Below, piece after piece: positions 1 through 10,055 of a stretch of DNA of 64,000 bases. This stretch comes from Nicotiana tabacum (Eukaryota; Streptophyta; Magnoliopsida; Solanales; Solanaceae), in the NCBI RefSeq assembly GCF_000715075.1, contig NC_134097.1, forward strand, positions 127,966,997 through 128,030,996. The letters are read 5' to 3'. Under the pieces are notes generated by a model that was not told the origin of the DNA, made no database searches, and saw nothing but the letters and a program-made list of their open reading frames with translations. Each line of letters starts with the position of its first letter. Position 1 is the first letter of the stretch. The translations under genes were made by a program, and so were the position numbers.

Positions 1-400
1 TCTATTGGATGATTTTTCTTATTTTTTTAATCAACATAATTAGTGTTATAATCACTTCATTATGGCTACTTGGTAGGATAATAGTAAAAGAGAAAATAAG
101 ATCATTATAGAAATCGTTAACATGATATACCTCATAGTTGGGTTGTATCTTCCTTAATTGTTAAATATGATGTTGTATCTTATCGTTTAAATCCGACCTC
201 TATTTCAATGGAACAAGAAGTTTAATATTTATCATGTAGTCTCCTTGTATTAGCTCATTATGCATTAATATAAAATGTCTAAACACTTACTCAATTCCGG
301 TATTTACACCAAAAAGTAATAGTTAAGTCAAGTCTATATACAAGACAAATATTTTACATTCATTTACTTGGTGTAATTATCTGGTGCACATGAAATAATT

Positions 401-404
<4 letters not shown>

Positions 405-462
<58 letters not shown>
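405..462. repeat. (AT)n microsatellite
   Basis: An uninterrupted AT dinucleotide run of about 58 bp in AT-rich intergenic DNA. Nothing else is recognisable in positions 1-960. Confidence 0.95.
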
Positions 463-463
<1 letters not shown>

Positions 464-984
464 CTCATATGTAATATGTGTATGTTTATGTGTAGTCAAT
501 GTATAAATACCGATTAAAAAAAGCAAACCGACTAGATATTTACTTCTGCTCAGAAAAAGGAAAAAAAAAAGAATGAAATGATGAAGAAACTTATAAGTAA
601 TTAGCCGTTAATTGACATTTGGAATTGAGTACACAACGTATGAACTATATAATATTGAGGACAATGATTTTAAAGCTTTGCTACTACTAAAGTGACATAC
701 TAATTGTAGATTTAATTGCGTAATGGCATACATGTAGAGACGCTTTCATGATTTAGTGCTCTCAATTTTGTTGCATGAGAAATGAATTTAAAGCTAAGTT
801 TGAGGTTTTGCTTAGCTTAATGGACCAGCAAAGTGCATTAGGCATGCACTAACGTCGACACTTTCATGAGAGTAATGATGAGAATGGCTAGTCTTTTTAC
901 ACTCTACAAATTTTTTATTGCAAAAGTGGCCAGAAAAGGCATGCTAGAGCAGACATCAATTCATTTTTAGTAACCTAAAAACTA

Positions 985-1107
985 GGGTTGTACATGGACC
1001 GAATTGGTTTGGTTTTTATCAAAACCAATTCACAAACCAAATCAAACCAACTACTATATAGGTTTGAATTAGTACAATTTTATCGGATTTTTTTGGATTT
1101 TTCGCTT
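985..1107. repeat. Short dispersed repeat with GGTTTGG/CCAAACC palindromes
   Basis: The segment alternates GGTTTGGTTTTTATC-like and CAAACCAAATC-like runs, so it can fold on itself. From memory, similar sequences are common dispersed repeats in Solanaceae. I could not define termini or a target duplication, so the class (MITE or other) is open. Confidence 0.35.
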
Positions 1108-1109
1108 TG

Positions 1110-1188
1110 CTTGTGAGACTACACTGGGTCTGTTGTTAATATTGTTGTTGTTGAATTCCATTAATGCAAGAAAGCCTCTTGTGTGTGC

Positions 1189-1286
<98 letters not shown>

Positions 1287-1357
1287 TTGTGGGATTATAC
1301 TGGGTCTGTTATTATTATTGTTGTTTGAATTCCGTTAACGCAAGAAAGCCTCTTGTA
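1110..1357 (+). repeat. Two copies of a LINE/SINE-like 3' tail around a (CT)n(AT)n microsatellite
   Basis: Positions 1110-1180 and 1286-1357 are imperfect direct copies. Each has TTGTG-GA-TA-ACTGGGTCTG, then a TTG/TTA-rich tail, then GAATTCC-TTAA-GCAAGAAAGCCTC. They flank a (CT)n run (1192-1222) and an (AT)n run (1223-1285). The CACTGGG-plus-TTG layout matches the 3' end of the RTE-type LINE fragment at 4300-4420, so these are probably truncated tails of that family. The short Ser/Leu/Ile/Tyr-rich reading frame here is microsatellite translation. Confidence 0.5.
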
Positions 1358-1379
1358 TAGAAGCAAGTGGGGTTTCAAT

Positions 1380-2432
1380 GGGGGAAGTACACAAATAGCC
1401 ATTTTAGGGCTGTTATTTAGGGATTAGTCAGTACTTATATTTGTTCTGAAAATTTAAATTAGAAATACTTAGGACTTTGTGTCCTGAAAAATTGAATTGA
1501 AAAACTGAAATTTAGGATACAGTGGCTAATTTCTAAATAGCAGCCCTCTAAAATGGGGAGCATTTGCATCTATTCCTGCTTTTTGGGTCACGTTTTAACT
1601 TGTGCCCGCTTTGCAAAAAAAATTGCAAGCGTACCCATTTTTTCACGTAACTTCATCATACGGGGCTGAAGTAGCAAAGGCATCACACAAAACTTCAGCA
1701 TTCTAATAGAGGGGACTGAAGCGTGCTGAAGTTTTTGTTTTGTAACTGACGAACTTCAACTCTAGAGCTGAAGTTTTTGTTTTTGTAACTGGAGAGTAGC
1801 GAAGCTGAAGTTTTTGTTTTGTAACTGGCTGAAGTTTTTGTTTGTATTTGTAACTGGGGAACTTCAGCTCTAGAGCTGAAGTTTTTGTTTTGGAACTGTT
1901 GAACTTCAGCCTTCTCAGAGTTGAACTTCAGCCTACTACATTGTGAATGCTCCATATATCTTTTCAGCTTGTTGGAAGGTTTGTCTCTTAATTATGTCTT
2001 TTTCTTTTTCAGTATACTCTTAACTCTTTTATCAATTATTTCTTGCAAAATACTTATGGATAACTGACGCACTGCAGAATGCTACAACAGTAAACATATT
2101 AAGGAGCTTTTAGATATTTGTTTGACTGCTATAAGGCTATAGTTTTCAAACTTTTAATGCCAAAAAAAAAAAAAAAACAGGCAAAATAATAGATGAACCT
2201 ATGTCGTCGCACAGGATAAAGTCTAGTTGCATCCAGTGGTTGCATCAGACGAGTGAATGAATGAATGACATATTTTCCATATATTTTTATCACTAAAGTG
2301 TACTCTCACTTTTGAGGAGGAGAAAGGGGACTGAAGTTGTTTAAAAAGTGGGTACAAGTTAAAACTTTTTTAAAAAATAGGTATAGATTCGCCCCGTGCA
2401 ATTTTTACCTAAAATGGCTACCTAGTGTCATT
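1380..2432. mobile_element. Foldback element A with palindromic core
   Basis: The 5' end (about 1380-1415) has TACACAAATAGCCATTTTAGG. The reverse complement of the 3' end (about 2405-2432) has GACACTAGGTAGCCATTTTAGG, sharing a perfect 13-bp TAGCCATTTTAGG. A second, inner inverted pair lies at about 1575-1620 and 2338-2392; both contain ATCTAT-CCT and GTTTTAACTTGT-CCC-CTTT on opposite strands. The core (1686-1950) is an array of AACTTCAGC/GCTGAAGTT palindromes. There is no transposase and no clear target duplication. The architecture suggests a non-autonomous TIR/foldback (possibly MULE-like) element; the class is inferred. Confidence 0.55.
1686..1950. repeat. Array of GAACTTCAGC / GCTGAAGTT inverted repeats
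   Basis: GCTGAAGTTTTTGTTTT-GTAACTG and its inverse GAACTTCAGC recur many times. Positions 1860-1883 form a perfect 24-bp palindrome (AACTTCAGCTC, TA, then the complementary arm); 1753-1776 is a one-mismatch version. An 86-codon minus-strand reading frame across the array is low-complexity (KTSA/NKNFSS repeats) and I do not regard it as a gene. Confidence 0.7.
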
Positions 2433-3640
2433 TTTATTTTTGTTTTTTAAGGTTATGGTTTCGAGTTTTAGCTATACCTGTGACATTTTAGCATTTCTTA
2501 TAATCCCTTTTGTCTCTAATCTTGTCTTCGATTCTTATTAAAAATAGATATTATTACAATCATGTCTCTCACTATGTTGTCTGCAAAGTGGAAAACTGCT
2601 TTATCTGCTTTCAATTCTGTGCCAACTCTTTTTCTAAGCTATGAATAAGAACATAAATTCTTTTTGGCAAAGAAAAGAATTACACTCTCTATTTTGTAGG
2701 GATGTGGAGACTGCATGCGTGCATGTGTGGTGTGTGTAAATATTAACTATTCATTGTTAAAGGGCACGCATTCATTATTTCACGAGTTTCACTTTTATAT
2801 ACAACCTCTATGGTCTGGGGTCACAAGAATTGTCCCCTCTAAAAATAGTAGGCACCTCTAATTTAAGTGTCACAAGAAATGGTCCAAGGACAGAGAGGAA
2901 TTCCAATATCATTCACCTCTGAGCTAGTACATTGTAAAAACATTGCATTTATAATTAAAAATGTTAATATTACATGAAGTTTTCTAGTTGATTAGAAGGG
3001 GTACATGTACCTTCCTTTATTATGGCAAAAAAAAGAAGAAGAAAAGAGCTGAAGCGGGCCAGTTCTTGAAGATGTCTCGTATTTTAGTATTGGGACAAGT
3101 ATTGTTATATGTGACTCCTCTGTGATTGCTTCTTTGATTTGCGAAAACTAATAAACCTAACACTAAGTAAGGGCATACATCTTTAATGTATTTCATGGTG
3201 GAAATTTATTCGTTAGTGCTACTGGGTGCTATTGTTATTAGTGTTGGTAAAATTGACAAATGACCACTTTTCAGTCCCTATAATTAAGAATACCTACTGT
3301 CCTAGATATTCAAATTTCATAGGTGAAACTCCATACAGAATTTGAAACTCCATGATATTGGCTGTCTAACACAGGGTGAAAAAGTGACTAGGCCCAGTGG
3401 CGAAGCTAGGGATTTTTCTAAGGGTGTTCAATTTTAAAAGAAATGAGTAAAATTTCCGATAAAGAGTATTCAATATGTGTTATAAACCTCTAAAACGTAA
3501 TATTTTACCTATGTATACAGTGAAATTTTTTGACGAAAGGTGATCAATTGACCACCCTTATGACCATGTGACTTTGCCACTGGCTAGGCCGGTGAAAGCA
3601 GACCTACAATTGACTTTAGGGCTCATCTACGGCTGACTTG
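2433..3640. other. Non-coding stretch, nothing recognised
   Basis: AT-rich sequence without a convincing reading frame, RNA gene or mobile element end. It contains short purine runs and a GTGTGTGCA-like run near 2720. I see no supported feature here. Confidence 0.5.
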
Positions 3641-3912
3641 TGGGGGGAAGTGCACGGTTAGCCACTAATAACACATGTATTTACTTTTAAGCCACTATTT
3701 AAAATGTCTTTAGTCTTTAGCCACTGCTTTAATAAATTTTACCTGCCCGGACGAAAACACCCTTCTGCTTATAAAGTTCAGGACCAAGTGTCCTTAACTT
3801 TTGAGCTTGCAACTCTAAGTTCAGGACTTCAGGATTACATGTCCTTAAATTTTGAACTTGGAACTCGAAGTTCAGGACCACCTGTCCTTAATTTCTGTGC
3901 TTGTAATTCTAG

Positions 3913-4420
3913 GCGAGGAGGTGTGAGCGGTTGGTCGTGGTGGGTTCGAGAAGAGGTAGAGGGAGGCCTAAGAAGTATTGGGGAGAAGTGATCAGGCATG
4001 ACATTGTACGACTAAAGATTTCCGAGGACATGACCCTTGATAGGAAGGTCCGGAGGTCAAGCATTAGGGTTGTAGGTTAGGGGGTAGTAGAGCTTTCCTT
4101 ACTTCATACTGGGGGTGAGGCGGGGTTGGATTAGGGTTGATCTTAGATGGCTTGCAGTTTATGTTGAATCCACACTATCCTTGCTGTTTATCTTAGCCCC
4201 GGGCCTTAGTTACTGGTTACTGTTATTGCATGTCATTTATCTTTTGGTTGTTATGCTTCTGTTGCTATTACGATTTCTACTGGAGTTACTAATGAATTGT
4301 GTTTTCTTTTCTGAGCCGAGGGTCTATCGGAAACAGCCTCTCTGCCCTATCGGGGTAGGGGTAAGGTCTGCGTACACATTACCCTCCCCAGACCCCACTT
4401 TGTGGGATTTTACTGGGTAG
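3913..4420 (+). pseudogene. 3' end of an RTE-type LINE (ORF C-terminus plus 3' UTR)
   Basis: Positions about 3952-4080 translate to a C-terminal peptide beginning GRGRPKKYWGEVI and containing SEDMTLDRK, ending at a TAG. This matches my recollection of the extreme C-terminus of plant RTE-clade LINE polyproteins (the RPKKTW and DMTLDR signatures). About 340 bp of 3' UTR follows, ending in the GGGGTAAGGTCTGCGTACA ... CCCCAGACCCCACTT ... TTTTACTGGG block that Solanaceae SINEs of the TS type also carry. The copy is severely 5'-truncated and sits inside the 43-bp satellite; TGTAATTCTA before it and TGTAGCTCTA after it could be a target duplication, but the satellite itself repeats there. Confidence 0.7.
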
Positions 4421-4650
4421 TAGTAGAAGTAGTAGTGGTAGTAGTAGTGGTAGTAGTAGTGGTAGTAGTAGTGGTGGTAGTGGTGTAGTAGTGGTAGTAG
4501 TGATAGTAGTGGTAGTAGTAGTGGTAGTAGTGGTTGTAGTAGTAGTAATGGTAGTGGTAGTGGTAGTAGTAGTGATAGTAGTAGTAGTGGTAGTAGTAGT
4601 AGTGGTAGTAGTAGTGGTAGTAGTGGTAGTAGTGGTAGTGGTGGTAGTAG

Positions 4651-4684
<34 letters not shown>

Positions 4685-4685
4685 A
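4417..4685 (+). repeat. (GTA/GTG)n then (GTT)n triplet microsatellite grown from the LINE tail
   Basis: About 270 bp of GTAGTAGTG-type triplets ending in pure (TTG)n directly follow the LINE 3' terminus, where the family normally has a short TTG tail. A poly-Val reading frame here is an artefact of the GTN triplets. Confidence 0.9.
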
Positions 4686-5019
4686 GCTCTAAGTTAAGGA
4701 CTACTTGTCCTTAACTTTTGAGCTTGTTAGTCTAAGTTCAGGACCAAGTGTCCTTAACTTTTGAACTTGTAACTGTAAGTTCAGAACCAAGTGTCCTTAA
4801 CTTTTGAGCTTGTTAGTCTAAGTTCAGGACCTATTGTCCTTAACTTTTGAGCTTGTTAGTCTAAGTTCAGGACCTATTGTCCTTAACTTTTGGGCTTCTT
4901 AGCCTAAGTTTAGGACTTATTGTCCTTAACCTTTTAGCTTGTTAGTCTAAGTTCAGGACTTCAGGACCTATTGTCCTTAACTTTTGAACTTATAACTGTA
5001 AGTTCAGTACCTATTGTCC

Positions 5020-5064
5020 TAGTGGTAGTAGTAGTGGTAGTAGTAGTGGTAGTAGTAGTGGTAG

Positions 5065-5107
<43 letters not shown>
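5020..5107 (+). repeat. Second copy of the (GTA/GTG)n(GTT)n tract
   Basis: The tract and the satellite units after it (GCTCTAAGTTAAGGACTACT onward) repeat those at 4600-4800. A block of about 430 bp containing the LINE-derived tail plus satellite units was therefore duplicated in tandem. Confidence 0.8.
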
Positions 5108-5556
5108 AGCTCTAAGTTAAGGACTACTTGTCCTTAACTTTTGAGCTTGTTAGTCTAAGTTCAGGACCAAGTGTCCTTAACTTTTGAACTTGTAACTGTA
5201 AGTTCAGAACCAAGTGTCCTTAACTTTTGAGCTTGTTAGTCTAAGTTCAGGACCTATTGTCCTTAACTTTTGAGCTTGTTAGTCTAAGTTCAGGACCTAT
5301 TGTCCTTAACTTTTGAACTTGTAATTGTAAGTTCATGACCTATTGTCCTTAACTTTTGAGCTTATTAGTCTAAGTTCAGGACCAAGTGTCCTTAACTTTT
5401 GAACTTGTAATTCTAAGTTCACGACCAAGTGTCCTTAACTTTTGAACTTGGAACTCGAAGTTCAGGACCAAGTGTCCTTAACTTTTGAACTTATAACTGT
5501 AAGTTCAGGATCCATAACGTAACAGAAAACCAAACGTTATTTGTATCTTTTCACAA

Positions 5557-5558
<2 letters not shown>

Positions 5559-5589
<31 letters not shown>
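5559..5589. repeat. (AAT)n microsatellite
   Basis: About ten ATA/AAT triplets just after the end of the 43-bp satellite. Confidence 0.9.
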
Positions 5590-6129
5590 TGTAATTTACA
5601 TATAAGATTGATGTCAGATTCGGCTTGGATGCAACATTGATAAGACAAATCTACATAACCTTTTCATTACTAGCCTGATGAAAATAGAAGTGACGACGAT
5701 TTAGTGTCCCAAGATAATTTGTGTAATGATGATTCTGAGAATACAAAGGATGAGGATGATAAAGAGTACGATAGTGATGAACAGAATAAGTTACTGATAT
5801 GTGTTAGTCTACAATCAAGATCATAGACGTCGGCGGAGTCCATGGAAGCTGCCGTCTCACAGACGGCGACACAGTTCTTCTCCCTAACATGAGAGAGATA
5901 TAAGAAAGAGTAACACAATCTTTTCATATTAATTTTAATAGACTAATGGCTACTATTGTTAAGCATTGAAAATGCTGGATAAAAAGTAAATACCACTTTA
6001 AAAAGTGGCTACCGCACACCATTTTTATTTGGACTGGACTAGATTGGATGGTTGGCCCATATCTTCTTGTTTGACTGGACTAGAACTATCAATGTGTATC
6101 CAAGAGTTATATAGTTCCAATTAGGAAAA

Positions 6130-7290
6130 GGATTAGTTACCTCCTATAGCAAAGGTTGATACCTTATTTATTTTAAATAAATACCATTTTAAAAAATTAT
6201 ATTCTATAACTACCTTTTGATTTTTATAGCCAAATACCTATTTATGGTCACCTCCTACCCTTAAGCCATAAAATACGCTGCCCTCTCTCTCATAAAATAT
6301 GTTGCCTTTCTGGCTTGACCCTAATGAAGGCAATGAAATCTCCATGGAACTCCAGTATGTTTCTTCTTCTTCTTCCTTTCCATGGCAAGGAATTTTTTGG
6401 GACTTTAATTGTTGGCAATTTCTTCTTCAGTGGGTGCTAGCAATTTCTTCCAATTCGTTACCAGCGGGTGCTAGCCAAATTCAATTCTGGGACTTTAACC
6501 TCTTCAGATGCATTATAGATGCTAGCAATTTCTTCTTCAGCGATCTTTTTCGTGTTCTTCTTCTTTCTCTCATCGCTGCTTATGGAATCATGGTCGGAAT
6601 CCGATGGGTCGTCCACTAAAATAGGTCGTCTGAAGTTTGGGGTTGAGCAATTTGAAGATTTTGTTACCTTTTTTTTAAAAGCATTTCAATGTACCTTGCT
6701 GTATTTCATTGTATTCACTATTTTTTTCATTATAATTCAATGTATCCCATTGTATTCTATGTATTTCATTGTATTCACTGTCTCGCTATATGCCATGAAT
6801 GTATTCATATATATTTTTTAATTAATATAATTTATGTATTCAGATGTATTATATAATTTCTCTGAAGATTGCTATGTTTTTGGGGTATTTTTCGGTTGAG
6901 AATCTTTTTTATAACTGAAAAATACAAAATCTGTGTGTTATAATTGAGTTTGTTGAGTTATATTAGGAGTCTATTATGTTAATTGATTCACTTTCCATTT
7001 TAAAAACAGCGTAATCCCCTATTTCACGCCATGAATACAGTCGAATACAATAATCTGTTCAGCTGTAATCCCATGTTTCACTCCATGAATACAGTCGAAT
7101 ACAACAACTGATTAGCTGGACTTCCCTGATTCACTCCTATTTTTGCTACCGTATTCATGAATACAATAGCTTAAATACATCAAATACATCTTATAACCAC
7201 ATAAAATGTATCTATAATCCGTAATATAGCAAATGATATTTATAAATGACTAATTACTACTAAGAGATAGTACTTTATGAAAATTTCTCT
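6130..7290. repeat. Unclassified repeat-like region rich in TGTATTC / GAATACA
   Basis: The left part (6660-6850) repeats TGTATTC and TCATTGTATTCA motifs, while the right part (7025-7200) repeats the inverse, GAATACAGTCGAATACAA. Two ~60-bp direct copies containing CCATGAATACAGTCG lie at about 7021-7060 and 7075-7105. The edges (ATAGCAAAGGTTGATACC at 6148, ATAGCAAATGATATTTATAA near 7226) suggest inverted ends, but I could not align them convincingly. The two short reading frames at 6299-6821 have no recognisable domain. Confidence 0.35.
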
Positions 7291-7871
7291 TAGGAAAACC
7301 CGAAAGCCTTGAGAGGGAGCCTGAACCCAACAAGATGGGCTAAAAGCGTATCGGCTGTTGCCTAACTATATGGGCCTTATTTACGATATGCACACAAGAA
7401 AGTAGGCCCAATTTCCACTCAATACATCAAAAAATTGCAGGACATGTTCTTCAACGGGACTGATCTTGGCGAAATGTTTTGACTGGTCTTAGCGAAATAT
7501 CTCCATTTTTTACTTTAAATACCATAGTTCTTCAATATTTAAAGCTTGAAATTCTTGTTTGATTGTGGGAAGTAGAAGTTAATGATTGATTATTGTTAAA
7601 ATTGTTTGAATGTTGATAATTTCTGCTTAAATTTTTAGTTCAAATACAAATCTAGTGATTTACTGTAAAAAGATCAAAATTTTATTGTCGAGCCTTAGAA
7701 TATATTGAAAATGACAAAGTGTCTCTTTTTAATTTGGTGTTACGTTATTCGACTAAATTGATGACTGAGGATTGTTTGTGTTAGTATTTGGAAGCTTTGT
7801 TTCAAATTTGAGATTAATTGGAGCAGATTTAGGATGGTTTGATTGAAATTGAAGTTACAAATTCAAAGAAC

Positions 7872-7960
7872 AACAACGACCTAGTAAAATTCTACAAGCG
7901 GGGTCTGAGGAGGATAGTGTGTACGCATACTTTATCCCTACCCCGATGGGGTAGATTGTA
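7872..7960 (-). repeat. RTE LINE/SINE 3' tail, minus orientation
   Basis: Read on the minus strand this gives CCCCATCGGGGTAGGGATAAAG, GCGTACACACTATCCTCCTCAGACCCCGCTTGTAGAATTTTACTAGG and a GTTGTTGTT tail (written here with gaps). It corresponds to the LINE end at 4340-4420. Too little remains 5' to say whether it is a SINE or a truncated LINE. Confidence 0.6.
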
Positions 7961-7989
7961 AATTCAAAGAACACTTTATTAAAACAACA

Positions 7990-8242
7990 CAGGAAAATTA
8001 TACCAATCGAATAGATTTCGCTGAACAACTTAACAGATAGGTAGAATGACTATAGCATAAACCCTACCAATTTAGTATAGAAATCCCAAAAGAGAATTAT
8101 GCCAAAGGTAGACTTTGATGAACAATTTAACAGGTAGGTAAAGTAATAGTAGCATAAACTCTACCAATTCAATAAAGAAAACCCTAACGAGCAAAATCAT
8201 AACAACTGTATATACTTTGATGAATAATTTAACAGATATATA
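7990..8242. repeat. About 2.5 copies of a ~103-bp tandem repeat
   Basis: TGAACAACTTAACAGATAGG ... CATAAACCCTACCAATT at about 8022-8072 recurs with changes at about 8119-8170, and again truncated at 8219-8240 (TGAATAATTTAACAGATA). The last copy abuts the repeated edge of the copia element. Confidence 0.6.
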
Positions 8243-8704
8243 TTACTAAATATGTGTACTCTTTTTCCTTCACTAGGATTTTTTTCCTACGTGATTTTTC
8301 CTAGTAAGGTTTTAATGAGGCACATTATCTTTTAATGAACATCCAAGGGGGAGTGTTATAAATATATTATATTATGGATGTTCATTTAGTACTCCGTTGT
8401 AAATAAGCTTCCTGAAGAAGCTTATCCATATGGGACTCCACCGTAAATATGTTTATCTATTTAGTACTATATTGGAAATAAGCTTCCTGAAGAAGCTTAT
8501 CACTTCGGTACCCGGTTATGGATAAACATTACCCCTAGTAGAAGTTTATCCATATCGGGTATAATAAGCTTATCTTTTCAGTACCCAGTTATGGATAAAC
8601 ATTACCCCCGGTAGAAGATTATCCATACCGGGTATAATAAGCTTATCCATTCAGTACTCCGTTATGGATAAATATTGCTCTCAGTAGAAGATTATCCATA
8701 TCTG

Positions 8705-8850
8705 GTACAGCAGCAGCTTACACAACAGCTTGTAGCAGCTTACACAGCAGCTTGTAGTAGCAGCTTACACAGCAGCTTATAGTAGCTTACACTGCAGCTT
8801 GTAGTAGCAGCTTACACAGCAGCTTGTAGTAGCAACTTACAGAGCAGCTT
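8705..8850 (+). repeat. Short tandem units in copia U3
   Basis: Five to six imperfect copies of AGCAGCTTACACAGC followed by AGCTTGTAGT lie just upstream of the TATA box. The same block is in the 3' LTR (13950-14095). Short U3 direct repeats often act as transcriptional elements in plant copia families; that role is inferred here. Confidence 0.7.
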
Positions 8851-8869
8851 CCTTTTTTCTATAAATAGA

Positions 8870-8877
8870 AGAGATTT
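8870..8877 (+). promoter_or_regulatory. TATA box of the copia 5' LTR
   Basis: TATAAATA lies about 95 bp before the LTR end, in the context TTTTTTCTATAAATAGAAGAG. The 3' LTR has the same box near 14103. Transcription would start about 30 bp downstream. Confidence 0.7.
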
Positions 8878-8966
8878 CAGTTCATTATGTACATCAGTTT
8901 GAATTCGAATAATATATCAGTTTCTCTCTATACTTGTCTTTACTTTATAGTCTTTATTTCATAACA

Positions 8967-8990
8967 CATTATCAGCACGAAGCTCTACCA
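8967..8990 (+). other. Copia primer-binding region
   Basis: CATTATCAGCACGAAGCTC directly follows the 5' LTR. The TTATCAGCACGA motif at this place is typical of many plant copia elements (recalled). The same motif, CGTTATCAGCACGAGAC, also follows the 3' LTR, which is unexpected. Confidence 0.6.
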
Positions 8991-9044
8991 TCTCGAGCAA
9001 ATATTTTGAAAGTATCTGAGGTAAGAACTTTCTTTTCCTAAATA

Positions 9045-10055
9045 ATGTCAAATTTTTCTAAACTTAAATTTGTAGCCCTGGATATATCGGGCAAAAGTTA
9101 CATGTCTTGGGTGCTTGATGCTGAAATTCATCTTGATGCGATGGGTCTGGAAGACACAATCAAAGACAAAAATCAGGCATCAAACCAAGACCGTGCCAAA
9201 GCAATGATATTCCTACGCCATCACTTTGATGAGGGCCTGAAAATGGAATATCTTACTGTTAAAGATCCAGTCATACTGTGGAATAATTTGAAATATAGAT
9301 ATGACCACCTGAAGATGGTTGTTCTTCCACAAGCACGATATGATTGGACTCATCTAAGGCTACAAGATTTTAAATCTATCAGTGAGTATAATTCTGCTAT
9401 GTTCAGAATTATTTCCCAATTGAAGTTATGTGGTGATAATATTGCTGATCATGATATGTTGGAGAAAACTTTCACCACTTTTCATGCCTCGAATATGCTC
9501 CTGCAGCAGCAATATCGAGAGATGGGATTTAAAAAATATTCTGAACTTATCTCACATCTTCTTATAGCAGAGCAACATAATGGGCTATTAATGAAAAATC
9601 ATGAAAGCCGACCTATTGGTTCATGTCCATTCCCTGAAGTGAATGAGACGAACTTCCACCAAGCTAAACGTGGAAGAGGTCGTGGCCCCAGTCGTGGTCA
9701 TGGCCGTGGTCGGGGAAGAAACCCCAATCATGGTAATAATAATGCACCAAAGAAGCCTCCTCACCACCAGCAGTGGAAAAGGAAGGAACAAAAGCATGAA
9801 GCGGTGCAAGCGCCAAATACAGAAAATGCATGCTATAGATGTGGAGAAAAAGGGCACTGGTCACGTACCTGTCGTACGCCAAAGCACCTGGTTGAGCTTT
9901 ATCAAGTCTCCCTGAAGAAGACAGAGAAAAATGCTGAAGCAAATTTAATTTCTGAAGATAATTTAGACTTCATGCATTTGGATGTAGCTGATTACTTTGC
10001 ACTCCTAGAAGGAGAAACAAGTCATGTAATCGGTGGTGAATCTGTAGAAATGTAA
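9045..10055 (+). CDS. Copia Gag protein, intact
   Basis: A 336-residue open frame with a plant copia Gag N-terminus (MSNFSKLKFVALDISGKSY, then WVLDAEIHLDAMG). It belongs to the UBN2-like capsid group: the helical middle (about residues 20-190) would form the particle shell. A basic Arg/Gly stretch (RGRGRGPSRGHGRGRGR, about residues 209-225) precedes one CCHC zinc knuckle, CYRCGEKGHWSRTC, at about residues 263-276, for RNA binding. The acidic tail ends at a TAA without fusing to protease. ATG 9045 is chosen because it begins the conserved N-terminal motif, 79 bp after the LTR. This frame is open while the rest of the element is full of stops, which could mean recent purifying selection on Gag in trans, or chance. 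Confidence 0.9.
   Translation: MSNFSKLKFVALDISGKSYMSWVLDAEIHLDAMGLEDTIKDKNQASNQDRAKAMIFLRHHFDEGLKMEYLTVKDPVILWNNLKYRYDHLKMVVLPQARYDWTHLRLQDFKSISEYNSAMFRIISQLKLCGDNIADHDMLEKTFTTFHASNMLLQQQYREMGFKKYSELISHLLIAEQHNGLLMKNHESRPIGSCPFPEVNETNFHQAKRGRGRGPSRGHGRGRGRNPNHGNNNAPKKPPHHQQWKRKEQKHEAVQAPNTENACYRCGEKGHWSRTCRTPKHLVELYQVSLKKTEKNAEANLISEDNLDFMHLDVADYFALLEGETSHVIGGESVEM

Larger units (their letters stand above)
3770..5512. repeat. 43-bp tandem repeat, each unit a hairpin (interrupted array)
   Basis: The unit is AAGTTCAGGAC, a 5-base loop (CAAGT, CTATT or variants), then GTCCTTAACTT, then a TTGAGCTTGTTAGTCT-type spacer, about 43 bp in all. The arms are complementary except for one position. The array is split into 3770-3912, 4685-5021 and 5103-5512 by an RTE LINE end and by a second copy of its triplet tail. 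Spacers alternate between AACTTGTAACT and GAGCTTGTTAGT forms. Confidence 0.85.
3647..6021. mobile_element. Foldback element B with 43-bp hairpin satellite core
   Basis: The left end (3647-3725) reads GTGCACGGTTAGCCAC, then GTATTTACTTTT and AATG. The reverse complement of the right end (about 5945-6021) reads GTGTGCGGTAGCCAC, then GTATTTACTTTT and CAATG, in the same order and spacing. This gives imperfect terminal inverted repeats of about 75 bp. The interior holds the hairpin satellite (3770-5512), an RTE LINE tail inserted in it, and about 500 bp of unrecognised sequence (5590-5945). Element A shares the TAGCCA end motif and a palindromic core, so the two look like relatives. No transposase is present. 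Confidence 0.55.
8354..8966 (+). repeat. Copia 5' LTR
   Basis: It starts TGTTATAAATATATTATATT and ends CTTTATTTCATAACA, with the TG/CA ends sitting in a 6-bp inverted repeat. U3 holds the perfect TAAGCTTC / GAAGCTTA hairpins, several ATGGATAAAC / GTTTATCCAT hairpins, and a tandem stretch of AGCAGCTTACACAGCAGCTTGTAGT-like units (8705-8850). The sequence just upstream (8340-8353) is the PPT-like AAGGGGGAG. Confidence 0.85.

Noticed and set aside
1133..1360. 75-codon frame rich in Ser/Leu and Ile/Tyr
   Set aside because: Translation of (CT)n and (AT)n; no gene features.
4491..4697. Poly-Val reading frame
   Set aside because: Pure translation of the GTN triplet microsatellite.
5670..5927. 85-codon minus-strand Ser-rich frame
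   Set aside because: Lies inside foldback element B and has no recognisable domain.
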